A stretch of 64,000 nt of DNA, from contig NZ_CP038256.1 of NCBI RefSeq assembly GCF_004564075.1, positions 868,001 through 932,000 on the forward strand. The letters run 5' to 3'. Positions within the stretch are counted from its first letter, which is position 1; each line of letters begins with the position of its first letter. The notes beneath the pieces are model-generated. The model was not told where the DNA came from. It saw nothing but the letters and a program-made list of their open reading frames with translations, and did no database searches. Below are positions 43,268 through 51,185 of the stretch, one piece after another. Made by a program: the position numbers and the translations under genes. This DNA comes from Microbacterium sediminis (GTDB lineage: Bacteria; Actinomycetota; Actinomycetes; Actinomycetales; Microbacteriaceae).

Positions 43268-43330
43268 ATGAAGATCGGAAACGTCACCTGCGTGCGGCAG
43301 TCGACCCGAACGGCTGTGGGGCGCGCATGA
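43268..43330 (+). CDS. leader peptide before pfkA (20 codons)
   Basis: An ORF of 20 codons, beginning MKIGNVTC and ending in GRA, runs to a TGA that overlaps the pfkA ATG (ATGA at 43327-43330). TAGGCT (43256-43261) lies 6 nt before its ATG, so it would be the leaderless first ORF on the pfkA mRNA. Its first 13 nt, ATGAAGATCGGAA, are identical to the start of pfkA 59 nt downstream, which looks like a local duplication. pfkA has no good ribosome-binding site of its own, so translation may depend on coupling. Confidence 0.5.
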   Translation: MKIGNVTCVRQSTRTAVGRA

Positions 43331-44355
43331 AGATCGGAATCTTGACCTCCGGCGGCGACTGCCCCGGCCTGAACGCCGTCATCCGCGGCGCGGTGCTGAA
43401 GGGCACCGAGACCTACGACATCGAGTTCGTCGGCATCCGCGACGGCTGGCGCGGGCTGGTGGACGCGGACTTCTTCCCGCTCACCCGCCACGAGGTGAAG
43501 GGCCTGTCGAAGGTCGGCGGCACCATCCTGGGCACCAGCCGCACCAACCCGTACGAGGGGGAGCGGGGCGGCCCCGAGAACATCGCCAAGACGATGTACG
43601 GCCACCGCCTGGACGGCATCATCGCGATCGGCGGCGAGGGCACCCTGGCGGCCGCGCAGCGCCTCTACAACGACGGCATCAACGTGCTGGGCGTGCCGAA
43701 GACCATCGACAACGACCTGCGCGCCACCGACTACTCGTTCGGCTTCGACACGGCCGTCAACATCGCCACCGAGGCGATGGACCGCCTGCGCACCACGGGC
43801 GACTCGCACCAGCGGTGCATGGTCGCCGAGGTGATGGGGCGCCACGTCGGCTGGATCGCGCTGCACTCCGGCATGGCCGCGGGCGCGCACATCATCTGCA
43901 TCCCCGAGGTCCCGCTCTCGCTCGACGAGATCTGCGAGCAGGTGATCTCGGCCCACGATCGCGGCCGCGCACCGCTCGTCGTGGTGGCCGAGGGCTTCAT
44001 CATGAAGGGCCAGGAGGAGGCCTACAGCGACAAGGGCCTCGACGCGTTCAACCGGCCGCGACTGGGCGGCATCGGCGAGCTGCTGGCCCCGCTGATCGAG
44101 CAGAAGACCGGCATCGAGACCCGCGCGACCGTGCTCGGCCACATCCAGCGCGGCGGCGCCCCCTCGGGCTTCGACCGCGTGCTCGCGACCCGGCTGGGCC
44201 TGCACGCGATCGACGCGCTCGTGGACGGCGCGTGGGGGCAGATGGTCGCCATGCAGGGGACGGAGATCGTGCGGGTCCCGTTCCAGGACGCCCTCGGCGA
44301 GCTCAACACCGTGCCGCTCTCGCGATACCAGGAAGCCGCCGCGCTGTTCGGCTGA
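43327..44355 (+). CDS. pfkA: 6-phosphofructokinase (ATP-dependent type, actinobacterial group)
   Basis: A 342-aa glycolytic enzyme that phosphorylates fructose 6-phosphate at C1. The first loop is 'LTSGGDCPGLNAVIRG', and 'IGGEGTLAAAQ' near residue 102 keeps the Gly at the position that is Asp in PPi-dependent enzymes. 'VPKTIDNDL' has Lys near 124. The Gly/Lys pair is the combination I recall for ATP-using Streptomyces PFK, so ATP is the likelier phosphoryl donor. 'MGRHVGWIALHSG' and 'LGHIQRGGAPSGFDR' complete the active site. It is preceded by a coupled leader peptide and followed by a long dyad. Confidence 0.93.
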   Translation: MKIGILTSGGDCPGLNAVIRGAVLKGTETYDIEFVGIRDGWRGLVDADFFPLTRHEVKGLSKVGGTILGTSRTNPYEGERGGPENIAKTMYGHRLDGIIAIGGEGTLAAAQRLYNDGINVLGVPKTIDNDLRATDYSFGFDTAVNIATEAMDRLRTTGDSHQRCMVAEVMGRHVGWIALHSGMAAGAHIICIPEVPLSLDEICEQVISAHDRGRAPLVVVAEGFIMKGQEEAYSDKGLDAFNRPRLGGIGELLAPLIEQKTGIETRATVLGHIQRGGAPSGFDRVLATRLGLHAIDALVDGAWGQMVAMQGTEIVRVPFQDALGELNTVPLSRYQEAAALFG

Positions 44356-44373
44356 GTCACCCGCCCGCGACAC

Positions 44374-44426
44374 ACGCGCCCGCGCCGAGACAGCGGCCAG
44401 ACATCGCTGCCTCGGCGCGGGCGCGT
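44374..44426. repeat. 22-bp dyad, copy 1 of a GCGCCGAGAC repeat; bidirectional terminator
   Basis: Arms 44374-44395 and 44405-44426 pair at 21 of 22 positions with a 9-nt loop. It sits between the convergent pfkA and glycosyltransferase genes and can terminate both. The core GCGCCGAGACAGCGGCC recurs in altered form at 57208; see the dyad at 57187-57262. Confidence 0.78.
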
Positions 44427-44442
44427 CGTGCGTGTCGGTGCG

Positions 44443-45594
44443 TCAAGCGGCGACGAGACCGGCCGCGTCCCGGTCCTCGTCCTCGTACAGCTCCACCGGC
44501 TCGAGCAGGGAGCGGTAGACGCGCTCGTACCCCTCCGCCATCACGGCGAGATCGAAGCGCTGCTCGGCGTGCCGACGGCACTCCCGCGGGTCCAGCTCCT
44601 CGGCGGCCGCGATCGCCGCGGCCAGCTCACGCGGCCCGGCGTCGGGATCGACGACGACGCCCGTGTGACCGTGCGCCACGACCTCGGGCACGCTGCCGCG
44701 CCGGGTGGCGACCACGGGCGTGCCGCACGCCATCGCCTCCACCATCACCATGCCGAACGGCTCCTCCCACTGGATCGGGAAGACGAGGGCGCGCGCGGCC
44801 GCGAACAGCTCCCGCTTGAGCGCCGCGTCGGCCTCCCCGACGTACTCGGCATCGCGGCCGAGGCGCGGGCGGACCTCCGCGTCGAAGTACGCGTGCTCGG
44901 CGCGCTCGTTGAGCTTGCCGGCGAGCACGATCCGCCGCCCCGCCGCCCGGGCGGCATCGATCGCGAGGTGGGGCGCCTTGTCGGGGCTGAAGCGCCCGAT
45001 CCACAGGAGGAGGTCGTCCTTGCGCTCGCGCAGGGGGAACGACGCCACATCGATCGCGTTGTGCACGGTCCCGCACCAGTTGATGCGCGGGTTCGCGCGC
45101 CGCTGCGCGTCGGAGATCGCGACCACCGACACGCTGCGGCCGAGCAGCTCGTGGTAGCGGCCGTTCTCTCCCGCGACCGGACCGTGCATCGTGACGACGG
45201 TCGGCGCGGCGCGGCCGCCGGCCAGCAGCGGGCCGCACAGCGTGTTGTCGTGGACGATGTCCACGCCGGCCTCCTCGAGCGCGCGCCGCGCGAACGCCGC
45301 GGCGATCGCCTCGGGCACCGGCTCGCCGAGGCGGGCGGTGGGCGGGGCGTCGTACGCGGCGTGGAACTCCTGGGCGCGCGTGCCGTTGGTGCCCGCGCCC
45401 ACGAGCACGACCTCGTGTCCGCGAGCCACGAGCGCGTCGACGAGGCCCGCCACCACGGCCTCGGTGCCGCCATAGCCGGCGGGTGGCAGCGCGAACCACG
45501 GCGGGGCCACCATCCCGATGCGCAGCGGCGTGCGGGGCGACGCGTCGGCCCCCGGGGCCGGTGCCGTGATCGCGGACGGGGTCGTGAACGACAT
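44443..45594 (-). CDS. GT4-family glycosyltransferase
   Basis: A 383-aa GT-B fold enzyme. The N-terminal Rossmann domain starts 'RIGMVAPPWFALPPAGYGGTEAVV', with the glycine loop G-Y-G-G-T-E binding the acceptor side, as in many GT4 enzymes. The C-terminal domain has 'LLLWIGRFSPDKAPHLAI' and the E-x7-E motif in 'EEPFGMVMVEAMACGTPV' for the nucleotide sugar. No signal peptide or membrane helix is seen. ATG at 45594 has GGGAGG 6 nt upstream. It is divergent from an HspR-like regulator that may control it. Confidence 0.87.
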   Translation of the reverse strand: MSFTTPSAITAPAPGADASPRTPLRIGMVAPPWFALPPAGYGGTEAVVAGLVDALVARGHEVVLVGAGTNGTRAQEFHAAYDAPPTARLGEPVPEAIAAAFARRALEEAGVDIVHDNTLCGPLLAGGRAAPTVVTMHGPVAGENGRYHELLGRSVSVVAISDAQRRANPRINWCGTVHNAIDVASFPLRERKDDLLLWIGRFSPDKAPHLAIDAARAAGRRIVLAGKLNERAEHAYFDAEVRPRLGRDAEYVGEADAALKRELFAAARALVFPIQWEEPFGMVMVEAMACGTPVVATRRGSVPEVVAHGHTGVVVDPDAGPRELAAAIAAAEELDPRECRRHAEQRFDLAVMAEGYERVYRSLLEPVELYEDEDRDAAGLVAA

Positions 45595-45703
45595 GGAACC
45601 TCCCTGCGTGGGGAGGCCGGCCGCAGCGGGCACAGCGAGGACCGCACTGGGCGGCGCCGCGGATGATCGTGCAGGCCGGCCTCCGAATCGGAGCGAAGCA
45701 AAC

Positions 45704-45715
45704 CTGCAAATGCAG
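45704..45715. promoter_or_regulatory. palindrome in the glycosyltransferase/MerR divergent region
   Basis: CTGCAAATGCAG, a perfect 12-bp palindrome just before a TATAAGAT that can serve as -10 for the MerR gene (45717-45724). The 170-bp region (45595-45764) is otherwise featureless. Candidate operator for the MerR protein; no HAIR element is present here. Confidence 0.35.
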
Positions 45716-45764
45716 TTATAAGATACCTGCGACGAACGCGCAAGAAACGGCGAAGGGATCGCCG

Positions 45765-46145
45765 ATGACCGAGGAACGAGGACGCACCGTGGGCGAGGAC
45801 GCCGCGCGAGGCGACGGCAGGGCGACGGACCGGATCCTCTCGGACGAGCCGTTCTACACGATCGGGCAGGTCGCCGCCCTGCTGGGGGTTCCGGCCGCCC
45901 AGCTGCGCCGTCTCGACGCGCTCGAGATCGTGCAGCCCGACCGGTCCCAGGGCAATCAGCGCCGCTATTCGGCGGACGAGATCGAGCGCCTGCGCGAGGT
46001 GCTCGCACTGGGGGAGGAGGGGGTCACGCTGCCCGGCGTGCGGAGGATCCTGGAGCTGCGCCGGCGCGTCGACGAGCTGGAGGATCGGCTCGCGCGCCAG
46101 TCCGACGAGCTGGCGCGGGCACGTCGGTCGGCCGACGCGTCCTGA
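45765..46145 (+). CDS. MerR family regulator, HspR-like
   Basis: A 126-aa protein. After an acidic 30-residue start comes the winged HTH 'FYTIGQVAALLGVPAAQLRRLD' and 'SQGNQRRYSADEIERL'. 'EEGVTLPGVRRILELRRRVDELE' closely follows the HspR pattern E-GV-L-GV-RILEL, then a coiled coil for dimerisation. No effector domain is present, as in HspR. The usual dnaK operon context is missing; the neighbour is a glycosyltransferase. ATG at 45765 has GAAGGGA 6 nt upstream. Confidence 0.78.
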   Translation: MTEERGRTVGEDAARGDGRATDRILSDEPFYTIGQVAALLGVPAAQLRRLDALEIVQPDRSQGNQRRYSADEIERLREVLALGEEGVTLPGVRRILELRRRVDELEDRLARQSDELARARRSADAS

Positions 46146-46152
46146 CGCGGGG

Positions 46153-46587
46153 TCAGAGGATCGCGAGGGACGTGGCGCGCCAGCGGCGGTCCATGCCCTC
46201 CAGGCGCATCGCGATCGCGCGCGTGCGGCCCGGCATCGTCACCACGACGACCGCCTCGACGACCCCGTCCGCGGGCTCCGTGGAGCGGATGGATCGGATC
46301 GCGTAGCTCGGGTGGCGGGCCGGCTGGCGGCGCGCGCTGCGCGAGCGCTTGGCGAGGTTGGACCGCGTCAGCAGCGATCGGTACGGCTCCTCGTCCAGCC
46401 AGCGGGCCAGCTGCTCGGCCTCGCGCACGCCGGCCAGCACCTCGAGCACGCCGCGCGAGAGGCCCTCGAGCAGGGGCCGGGGATCCGGCAGGTCGCGCGT
46501 GCTGGTGCGCTGTCGCGCGAACATCTCGTCGACGTCGAGCGACGTGCGCGCGCGGCGCCTCGCGGGGTGGGGCAGGGGAACGGACAT
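46153..46587 (-). CDS. Rv3235 family protein
   Basis: A 144-aa protein with a basic, disordered N-terminus and a compact alpha/beta C-terminal half ('AIRSIRSTEPADGVVEAVVVVTMPGR'-like, followed by 'AIAMRLEGMDRRWRAT', shown in part), typical of the actinobacteria-specific Rv3235 family, which has no assigned function. In many relatives it lies near secA. ATG at 46587 has GAGGAG 7 nt upstream. It is convergent with the MerR gene. Confidence 0.72.
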   Translation of the reverse strand: MSVPLPHPARRRARTSLDVDEMFARQRTSTRDLPDPRPLLEGLSRGVLEVLAGVREAEQLARWLDEEPYRSLLTRSNLAKRSRSARRQPARHPSYAIRSIRSTEPADGVVEAVVVVTMPGRTRAIAMRLEGMDRRWRATSLAIL

Positions 46588-46728
46588 CGGGGCTCCTCTC
46601 TGTGTCCCTGCGCAGGGCGCCGGCGCGATCAGAAGTTAGTCGACCGTAGCGCGATGGCATTTATGCCTGTGAGCATCGCGCCTGTGGAGAACTACCCATT
46701 GCCAAACGCGATGGTCTACGGTCGTCGC

Positions 46729-47331
46729 GTGCGGTGGGACAGCTTCTTCCAGGACCTCGAGGACCAGCTCTCGGCGGAGTGGGACGCCGAGCGCGCCGCG
46801 CTGGACTCCGAGGCCGAGCGGCTGCGGATCGCGCGGCTCGGCCTGCGCGATCGCCTCCGCGCGCTCGCGGGCGGCGACGATCCGCTGGCCGTGGAGGTCG
46901 CCGACGGCACGCGCCACGAGCTGTCCGTCGCGGCGGTGGGGGCCGACTGGATCGCGGCCCGATCGCGCACGGCCCCCGGCGGCGTGCTGCTCGTGCCCCT
47001 GGCCGCGCTCACCGCCGTCGGCGCGGCCGAGCCCGTCCTGCTGCGCAGCGCGCGGGCGGTCGCGGCGCCCGACCGGATGGCCGATCGCATCACCTTCGGT
47101 TTCGCGCTGCGCGACCTCGCCCGCCGTCGCGTCCCCGTCACGCTCGGCGTGATCGGCGGGCGCGCGATCACCGGCACCCTCGATCGCGTCGGCGCCGACC
47201 ACCTCGACCTCGCACTGCACGCGCTCGACGAGCCCCGGCGGCCGGCCGACGTCGCCGGTTTCCGCATCGTGCCGACGACGGCGATCGCGTGGGTGCGCGC
47301 CGATGCCGACACCGGCTCGGTGCTCGGCTGA
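46729..47331 (+). CDS. conserved protein of unknown function
   Basis: A 200-aa soluble protein starting with a coiled-coil-like segment 'SFFQDLEDQLSAEWDAERAALDSEA'-type helix (residues 5-40) followed by a mixed alpha/beta domain. The later 'VTLGVIGGRAITGTLDRVGADHLDLALH' region resembles an Sm-like or SH3-like barrel, as in related actinobacterial proteins. I set the start at GTG 46729 because TACGGT lies 6 nt upstream; an in-frame ATG at 46654 would add 25 residues. The segment 46588-46728 holds only this promoter and a CTGTGGAGAACT motif. Confidence 0.65.
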   Translation: MRWDSFFQDLEDQLSAEWDAERAALDSEAERLRIARLGLRDRLRALAGGDDPLAVEVADGTRHELSVAAVGADWIAARSRTAPGGVLLVPLAALTAVGAAEPVLLRSARAVAAPDRMADRITFGFALRDLARRRVPVTLGVIGGRAITGTLDRVGADHLDLALHALDEPRRPADVAGFRIVPTTAIAWVRADADTGSVLG

Positions 47332-47343
47332 GGCCGACGGGCG

Positions 47344-47631
47344 TCAGGGCCGCGGTCCGGTGCTGCCCCACAGCTCGGGGAAGCTGGCGATGCGCGACTC
47401 GTTCCACAGCGCCATCCGACGGGCCTCCTCGGCCTGCTCCTCCAGGTAGCGCTCGACGCTCGTCTGATCGATCCGCCAGACCGCGGGCGACCCCACGCGC
47501 AGGCCGCGCAGCCGGCCCTCGTGCACGAGGGCCATCACCGCGCTCACGTCGACGTCGAGGAGCTCGGCGACCTGTGCCGGCGCGAGGTGACGCGAGGGCA
47601 CGGCTGCGTCGCCGTCTCCGAGTTCCGCCAT
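47344..47631 (-). CDS. small helix-turn-helix (excisionase-type) protein
   Basis: A 95-aa MerR-like/HTH_17 protein: 'LAPAQVAELLDVDVSAVMALVHEGRLRGLRVG' and 'VWRIDQTSVERYLEEQ' form the winged helix, with an Arg/Trp-containing tail. Such proteins are common stand-alone DNA binders; no integrase or att site is nearby, so prophage excision is not implied. GATAAT lies 7 nt before the ATG on the minus strand (leaderless). Confidence 0.78.
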   Translation of the reverse strand: MAELGDGDAAVPSRHLAPAQVAELLDVDVSAVMALVHEGRLRGLRVGSPAVWRIDQTSVERYLEEQAEEARRMALWNESRIASFPELWGSTGPRP

Positions 47632-47671
47632 GCCATCGATTATCCGCGCCGCACCTGAGACGCCGCGCAAC

Positions 47672-47680
47672 TGTGGATAA
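47672..47680. promoter_or_regulatory. DnaA-box-like 9-mer
   Basis: TGTGGATAA is the exact reverse complement of the consensus DnaA box TTATCCACA. It lies 40 nt before the CpaB-like gene. A one-mismatch version (TGTGGAGAA, 46684-46692) lies at a similar distance before the gene at 46729. A single box has little weight on its own. Confidence 0.3.
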
Positions 47681-47719
47681 CTTCCGCGATCGGCGCGTCG
47701 CTTTTGCCACCATGGGCGC

Positions 47720-48316
47720 ATGATCCGCAAACGCGCCTTCTGGAGCGACGCCCGGTTCTTCGTCGGCATCGCCCTGATCGTCGTCTCGGTCGCCGGCGTG
47801 TGGGGCGTCGTGGCCGCCTCGCGGCACACCGTGCCCGTGCTCGCCGCCTCCGCCACGATCGTGCCGGGGCAGACCGTCACCGCGTCCGACCTGCACGTCG
47901 TCGACGTGGGGCTCGGGCAGGTGGAGGGCCTGTACCTGACGCCGGAGCAGCTGGACGAGGGCGTGGTGGCGCAGCGGACGATCGGCGAGGGCGAGCTGGT
48001 GCCGGCCGACGCCGTCGGCTCGTCGGCCAGCGTGACCACGGTCGTCGTGCGCAGCGCGGCCGAGGTCCCCGGCGCCGTCGACACCGGCACGGCCGTGGAG
48101 CTGTGGGAGGCGCCCGCCACGGAGGAGGGGTTCGACCCGCCACGGGTGCTCGTCGCCGATGCCACCGTGGCGGCGATCGTGCGGGCGGACGGGGTCATGG
48201 CGGCCGGGCAGACCAGCGTGGAGCTCGTGGTCGAGCGGGCCGACGTCGGCGCCGTGCTCGCCGCGGTCGCGGCCGGCTCCGCGCTCTCGGTCGTGCCGAC
48301 GGGCGGTGCCGGATGA
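47720..48316 (+). CDS. SAF-domain protein, CpaB/RcpC-like
   Basis: A 198-aa protein with one N-terminal transmembrane segment (about 13-33) followed by an extracytoplasmic SAF domain ('PVLAASATIVPGQTVTASDLHVVDV', about 38-100, seen in part), as in CpaB/RcpC of Flp/Tad pilus systems. ATG at 47720 has CACCAT 6 nt upstream. Its stop overlaps the CpaE-like gene (ATGA). No secretin, TadA ATPase or Flp pilin gene is in the window, so the pair is an orphan here. Confidence 0.75.
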   Translation: MIRKRAFWSDARFFVGIALIVVSVAGVWGVVAASRHTVPVLAASATIVPGQTVTASDLHVVDVGLGQVEGLYLTPEQLDEGVVAQRTIGEGELVPADAVGSSASVTTVVVRSAAEVPGAVDTGTAVELWEAPATEEGFDPPRVLVADATVAAIVRADGVMAAGQTSVELVVERADVGAVLAAVAAGSALSVVPTGGAG

Positions 48317-49614
48317 GGATCGTGCTGGCGCTGGACGAGCCGCACGGCCCGCGGATCGCCGCCGAGCTGGAGGCCGACGGGCATCAGGTGCTCATCGCCG
48401 GCCCCGCGCTCGCGGTCGTGGCCGAGGCGATCGCGCCCGGCACCCGCGTGCACGAGGCGCTCGCCCCCGCGGAGCTCATGATCGTCGGCGCCGCGCGCGG
48501 CGTGCTGACGCCGGAGCTCGTGGCCGCGTGCGATCGACAGGCCGTGCGCATCGTCGCGCTCGCCTCGCGCCCCGCCGACGCGCGCCTGGCGGTGTCGTTC
48601 GGCCTCTCGGCGCCGCTGCCGCTCGAGTCGTACGCGCGCAGCATCGTCGCGGCCGCACAGGCGGGGATCGCGCCGGTCGCGGCGCCGCCGACGGGCCGCA
48701 TCATCGCCGTGTGGGGGCCGCAGGGGGCGCCCGGCCGCACCACGGTCGCGGTCGAGCTCGCGGCGGCGCTGGGCTCGCGCGGACGGCGGGCGGCGCTCAT
48801 CGACGCCGACACGCACGCGCCGTCGATCGCCGTCGGGCTGGGCCTGCCGGAGGAGAGCCCGGGCGTGGCCGCGGCGTGCCGGCGGGCGGCCACCGGTGCG
48901 CTCGACGCCGCCGAGCTCACGCGCATCGCCGTGCCGCTGGGCGGGGCGGGCACCGACGTCGACGTGCTCACCGGCCTGAACCGCCCGTCGCGCTGGCCGG
49001 AGCTCTCGGCCGGGCGCCTCGGTGCCGTGCTGGAGGCCGCCCGGACGTGGTCGCCGCAGACGATCGTCGATGTGGGCGCGCCGCTGGAGCGCGACGAGGA
49101 GATCGTGAGCGACCTGGAGGGGCCTCGGCGCAACGCGGCCACGCTGGCCGCGCTCGAGCACGCCGATCACGTGATCGCGGTGGCGACGGCAGATCCCGTC
49201 GGCATCGCCCGCTTCATCCGCGCGCACGCCGAGCTGCGGGCCCTCGTGGGGCAGACGCCGGTGCACGTGGTCGTGAACCGGCTGCGCACCGGCGCGCTCG
49301 GCGCCGACGCGCGCGGGCAGGTGCGGCGCGCCCTGGAGCGGTTCGCGGGCGTCGCCGACGTGGCGTTCCTGCCGCACGATCCCCGCGCCGCCGATGCCGC
49401 GCTGCTGGCCGCACGACCGGTCGCCCAGACCTCGCCGCGGTCCGCGCTGGCCCAGGCCGTGCGCCGGTTCGCCGCGCCCTTCGAGGCACCACTGGCGGCG
49501 GCCCCGGCCGACGGCGGGCGGGGCAGGGCCGGTGAGCGGCGGGGTGCCGAGGCCCGGCGGCGGCGCGAGCCCGGTGCCGACCGGCGGCGCGATGCGCGTC
49601 GGCAGGCGGCGTGA
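48313..49614 (+). CDS. CpaE/MinD-like P-loop ATPase
   Basis: A 433-aa cytoplasmic protein: an N-terminal receiver-like domain (about 1-120, 'MRIVLALDEPHGPRIAAEL'), then a MinD/ParA-like domain with 'VWGPQGAPGRTTVAVELAAAL' near residue 138 (shown in part), 'AALIDADTHAPSIAVGLGL' and 'VNRLRTGALG'. The P-loop reads G-x-P-G-R-T-T, with Arg in place of the catalytic Lys, so ATP hydrolysis may be altered. The C-terminal ~50 residues are Arg/Gly/Ala-rich and disordered. It is coupled to the SAF gene and may localise an envelope system, as CpaE does. Confidence 0.78.
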   Translation: MRIVLALDEPHGPRIAAELEADGHQVLIAGPALAVVAEAIAPGTRVHEALAPAELMIVGAARGVLTPELVAACDRQAVRIVALASRPADARLAVSFGLSAPLPLESYARSIVAAAQAGIAPVAAPPTGRIIAVWGPQGAPGRTTVAVELAAALGSRGRRAALIDADTHAPSIAVGLGLPEESPGVAAACRRAATGALDAAELTRIAVPLGGAGTDVDVLTGLNRPSRWPELSAGRLGAVLEAARTWSPQTIVDVGAPLERDEEIVSDLEGPRRNAATLAALEHADHVIAVATADPVGIARFIRAHAELRALVGQTPVHVVVNRLRTGALGADARGQVRRALERFAGVADVAFLPHDPRAADAALLAARPVAQTSPRSALAQAVRRFAAPFEAPLAAAPADGGRGRAGERRGAEARRRREPGADRRRDARRQAA

Positions 49615-49658
49615 CGCGCGGCCCCGTCGCGGCGGGGCGGCGAGCCTAGACTGAAGCG

Positions 49659-51134
49659 GTGTCGACCCTCAGTGATCTCGTCTCGGCCCAGGGCATCCAG
49701 AGCGAATCCGATATCGAATGGCTGCACAAGGTGGCCGCCGACGGACAGCTGCTGGCGGACCTGTCGTTCGCCGACATCGTGATCTGGGCGCCCACCGCCG
49801 ACGACTCCTACCTGGCCGTGGCGCACGTGCGCCCCAGCAGCGCCGCCACCCTCTTCTACCGCGACATCGTGGGGGAGCGGATCCGGCCGCAGTGGCAGAG
49901 CCAGGTGCGCGAGGCCGTCGCCACGCTGAGGATCGTCGACTCGACCTCTCCCGAGTGGTTCGAGGAGACGCCGACGCGCGTGCGCGCGGTGCCGATCGTG
50001 CGCCGCGTCGACGACGAGCCGCGCGTGATCGGCGCGCTCACCCGCCACAGCAACCTCGGCGAGGTGCGGGCCCCCTCGCGCCAGCAGATCACGTTCAACG
50101 AGTGCGCCGACGAGCTGTTCGGCATGATCGCCACGGGCGGCTTCCCCGACCCGGACGCTCCCACCGGTGCCCGCCGCGGCGCGCCGCGCGCGAACGACGG
50201 CCTCATCCGGCTCGACGCGGACGGCGTTGTCACGTTCGCCAACCCGAATGCGCTGTCCGCGTTCAGCCGCCTCGGCTTCGGCGACGAGCTGGAGGGCGAG
50301 TCGCTCGCCGAGGTCACCGCCGCGCTCTCGGACGCCTCGATCGACGCCGACGAGTCGCTGCCCGTGGTGGCGTCGGGGCGCGCGCCGTGGCGCACCGACA
50401 TCCAGGCGCGCGGCGTCACCGTCGCGCTGCGGACCATCCCGCTGCGCGAGAGCGGCCAGCGCGTCGGTGCCATCGTGCTCTCCCGCGACGTGACGGAGCT
50501 GCGCAGCCAGGAGCAGGAGATCCTCACCAAGGACGCCACGATCCGCGAGATCCACCACCGCGTCAAGAACAACCTGCAGACGGTCGCGTCGCTGCTGCGC
50601 ATCCAGGCGCGGCGCACGCCATCCGAGGAGGCGCGCGACGCCCTCGGCCAGGCCATGCGCCGGGTCGCCTCGATCGCCGTCGTGCACGACACGCTCTCCG
50701 AGGGGCTCAGCCAGAACGTCGACTTCGACGTCGTGTTCGACCGGGTGCTGCGCCTCGTCGCCGAGGTCGCGGCCGCGCCGAACACCCTCGCGCGCACGCA
50801 CCGCCGCGGCGACTTCGGCGTGCTGCCGAGCAAGTACGCCACCCCGCTGGCGCTCGCGCTGACCGAGATCGTCACCAACGCGGTCGAGCACGGCCTCAAG
50901 GACAGCGACGGCGATGTCGAGATCACCGCCGATCGCAGCGACGAGCGCCTCGTCGTCCGCGTGCGCGACACGGGCGCGGGCCTGCCGGCCGGGCAGGTCG
51001 GTCGGGGATTGGGCACCCAGATCGTGCGCACGCTCATCCAGGGCGAGCTCGGGGGATCGATCGACTGGACTTCGCCGGAGGGCGGCGGCACCGAGGTGAT
51101 CGTCGACATCCCGATGCGCTGGATCGCGCGCTGA
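49659..51134 (+). CDS. pdtaS: sensor histidine kinase, PdtaS-like
   Basis: A 491-aa cytoplasmic kinase without membrane segments. An N-terminal GAF-like PdtaS domain (about 5-150) and a PAS domain (about 180-285) are followed by HisKA_2 'IREIHHRVKNNLQTVASLLR' near residue 300, with the phospho-His, and a HATPase_c domain ('LTEIVTNAVEHGLKD', 'DTGAGLP', 'GLGTQIV'). The domain order and the whiB neighbour match mycobacterial Rv3220c, which signals to the RNA-binding response regulator PdtaR. That partner is not in this window. GTG at 49659 follows TAGACT (49647-49652) by 6 nt, a leaderless start. Confidence 0.9.
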   Translation: MSTLSDLVSAQGIQSESDIEWLHKVAADGQLLADLSFADIVIWAPTADDSYLAVAHVRPSSAATLFYRDIVGERIRPQWQSQVREAVATLRIVDSTSPEWFEETPTRVRAVPIVRRVDDEPRVIGALTRHSNLGEVRAPSRQQITFNECADELFGMIATGGFPDPDAPTGARRGAPRANDGLIRLDADGVVTFANPNALSAFSRLGFGDELEGESLAEVTAALSDASIDADESLPVVASGRAPWRTDIQARGVTVALRTIPLRESGQRVGAIVLSRDVTELRSQEQEILTKDATIREIHHRVKNNLQTVASLLRIQARRTPSEEARDALGQAMRRVASIAVVHDTLSEGLSQNVDFDVVFDRVLRLVAEVAAAPNTLARTHRRGDFGVLPSKYATPLALALTEIVTNAVEHGLKDSDGDVEITADRSDERLVVRVRDTGAGLPAGQVGRGLGTQIVRTLIQGELGGSIDWTSPEGGGTEVIVDIPMRWIAR

Positions 51135-51140
51135 CGAACG

Positions 51141-51172
51141 CGAAACGGCCCCTCCGGGGAGAGGCCGTTTCG
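51141..51172. terminator. bidirectional terminator between pdtaS and whiB
   Basis: A 10-bp stem CGAAACGGCC/GGCCGTTTCG with a 12-nt loop between convergent genes. The A and T runs inside the arms give a short T tract on either strand. Confidence 0.8.
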
Positions 51173-51185
51173 AGGAAGCCTGTGG

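Noticed and set aside
43327..44355. PPi-dependent phosphofructokinase
   Set aside because: Gly is kept at the position that is Asp in PPi enzymes; Lys near 124 alone also occurs in ATP-dependent actinobacterial PFKs.
47344..47631. Prophage excisionase marking a mobile element
   Set aside because: No integrase, att repeats or phage genes nearby; the fold is common in chromosomal regulators.
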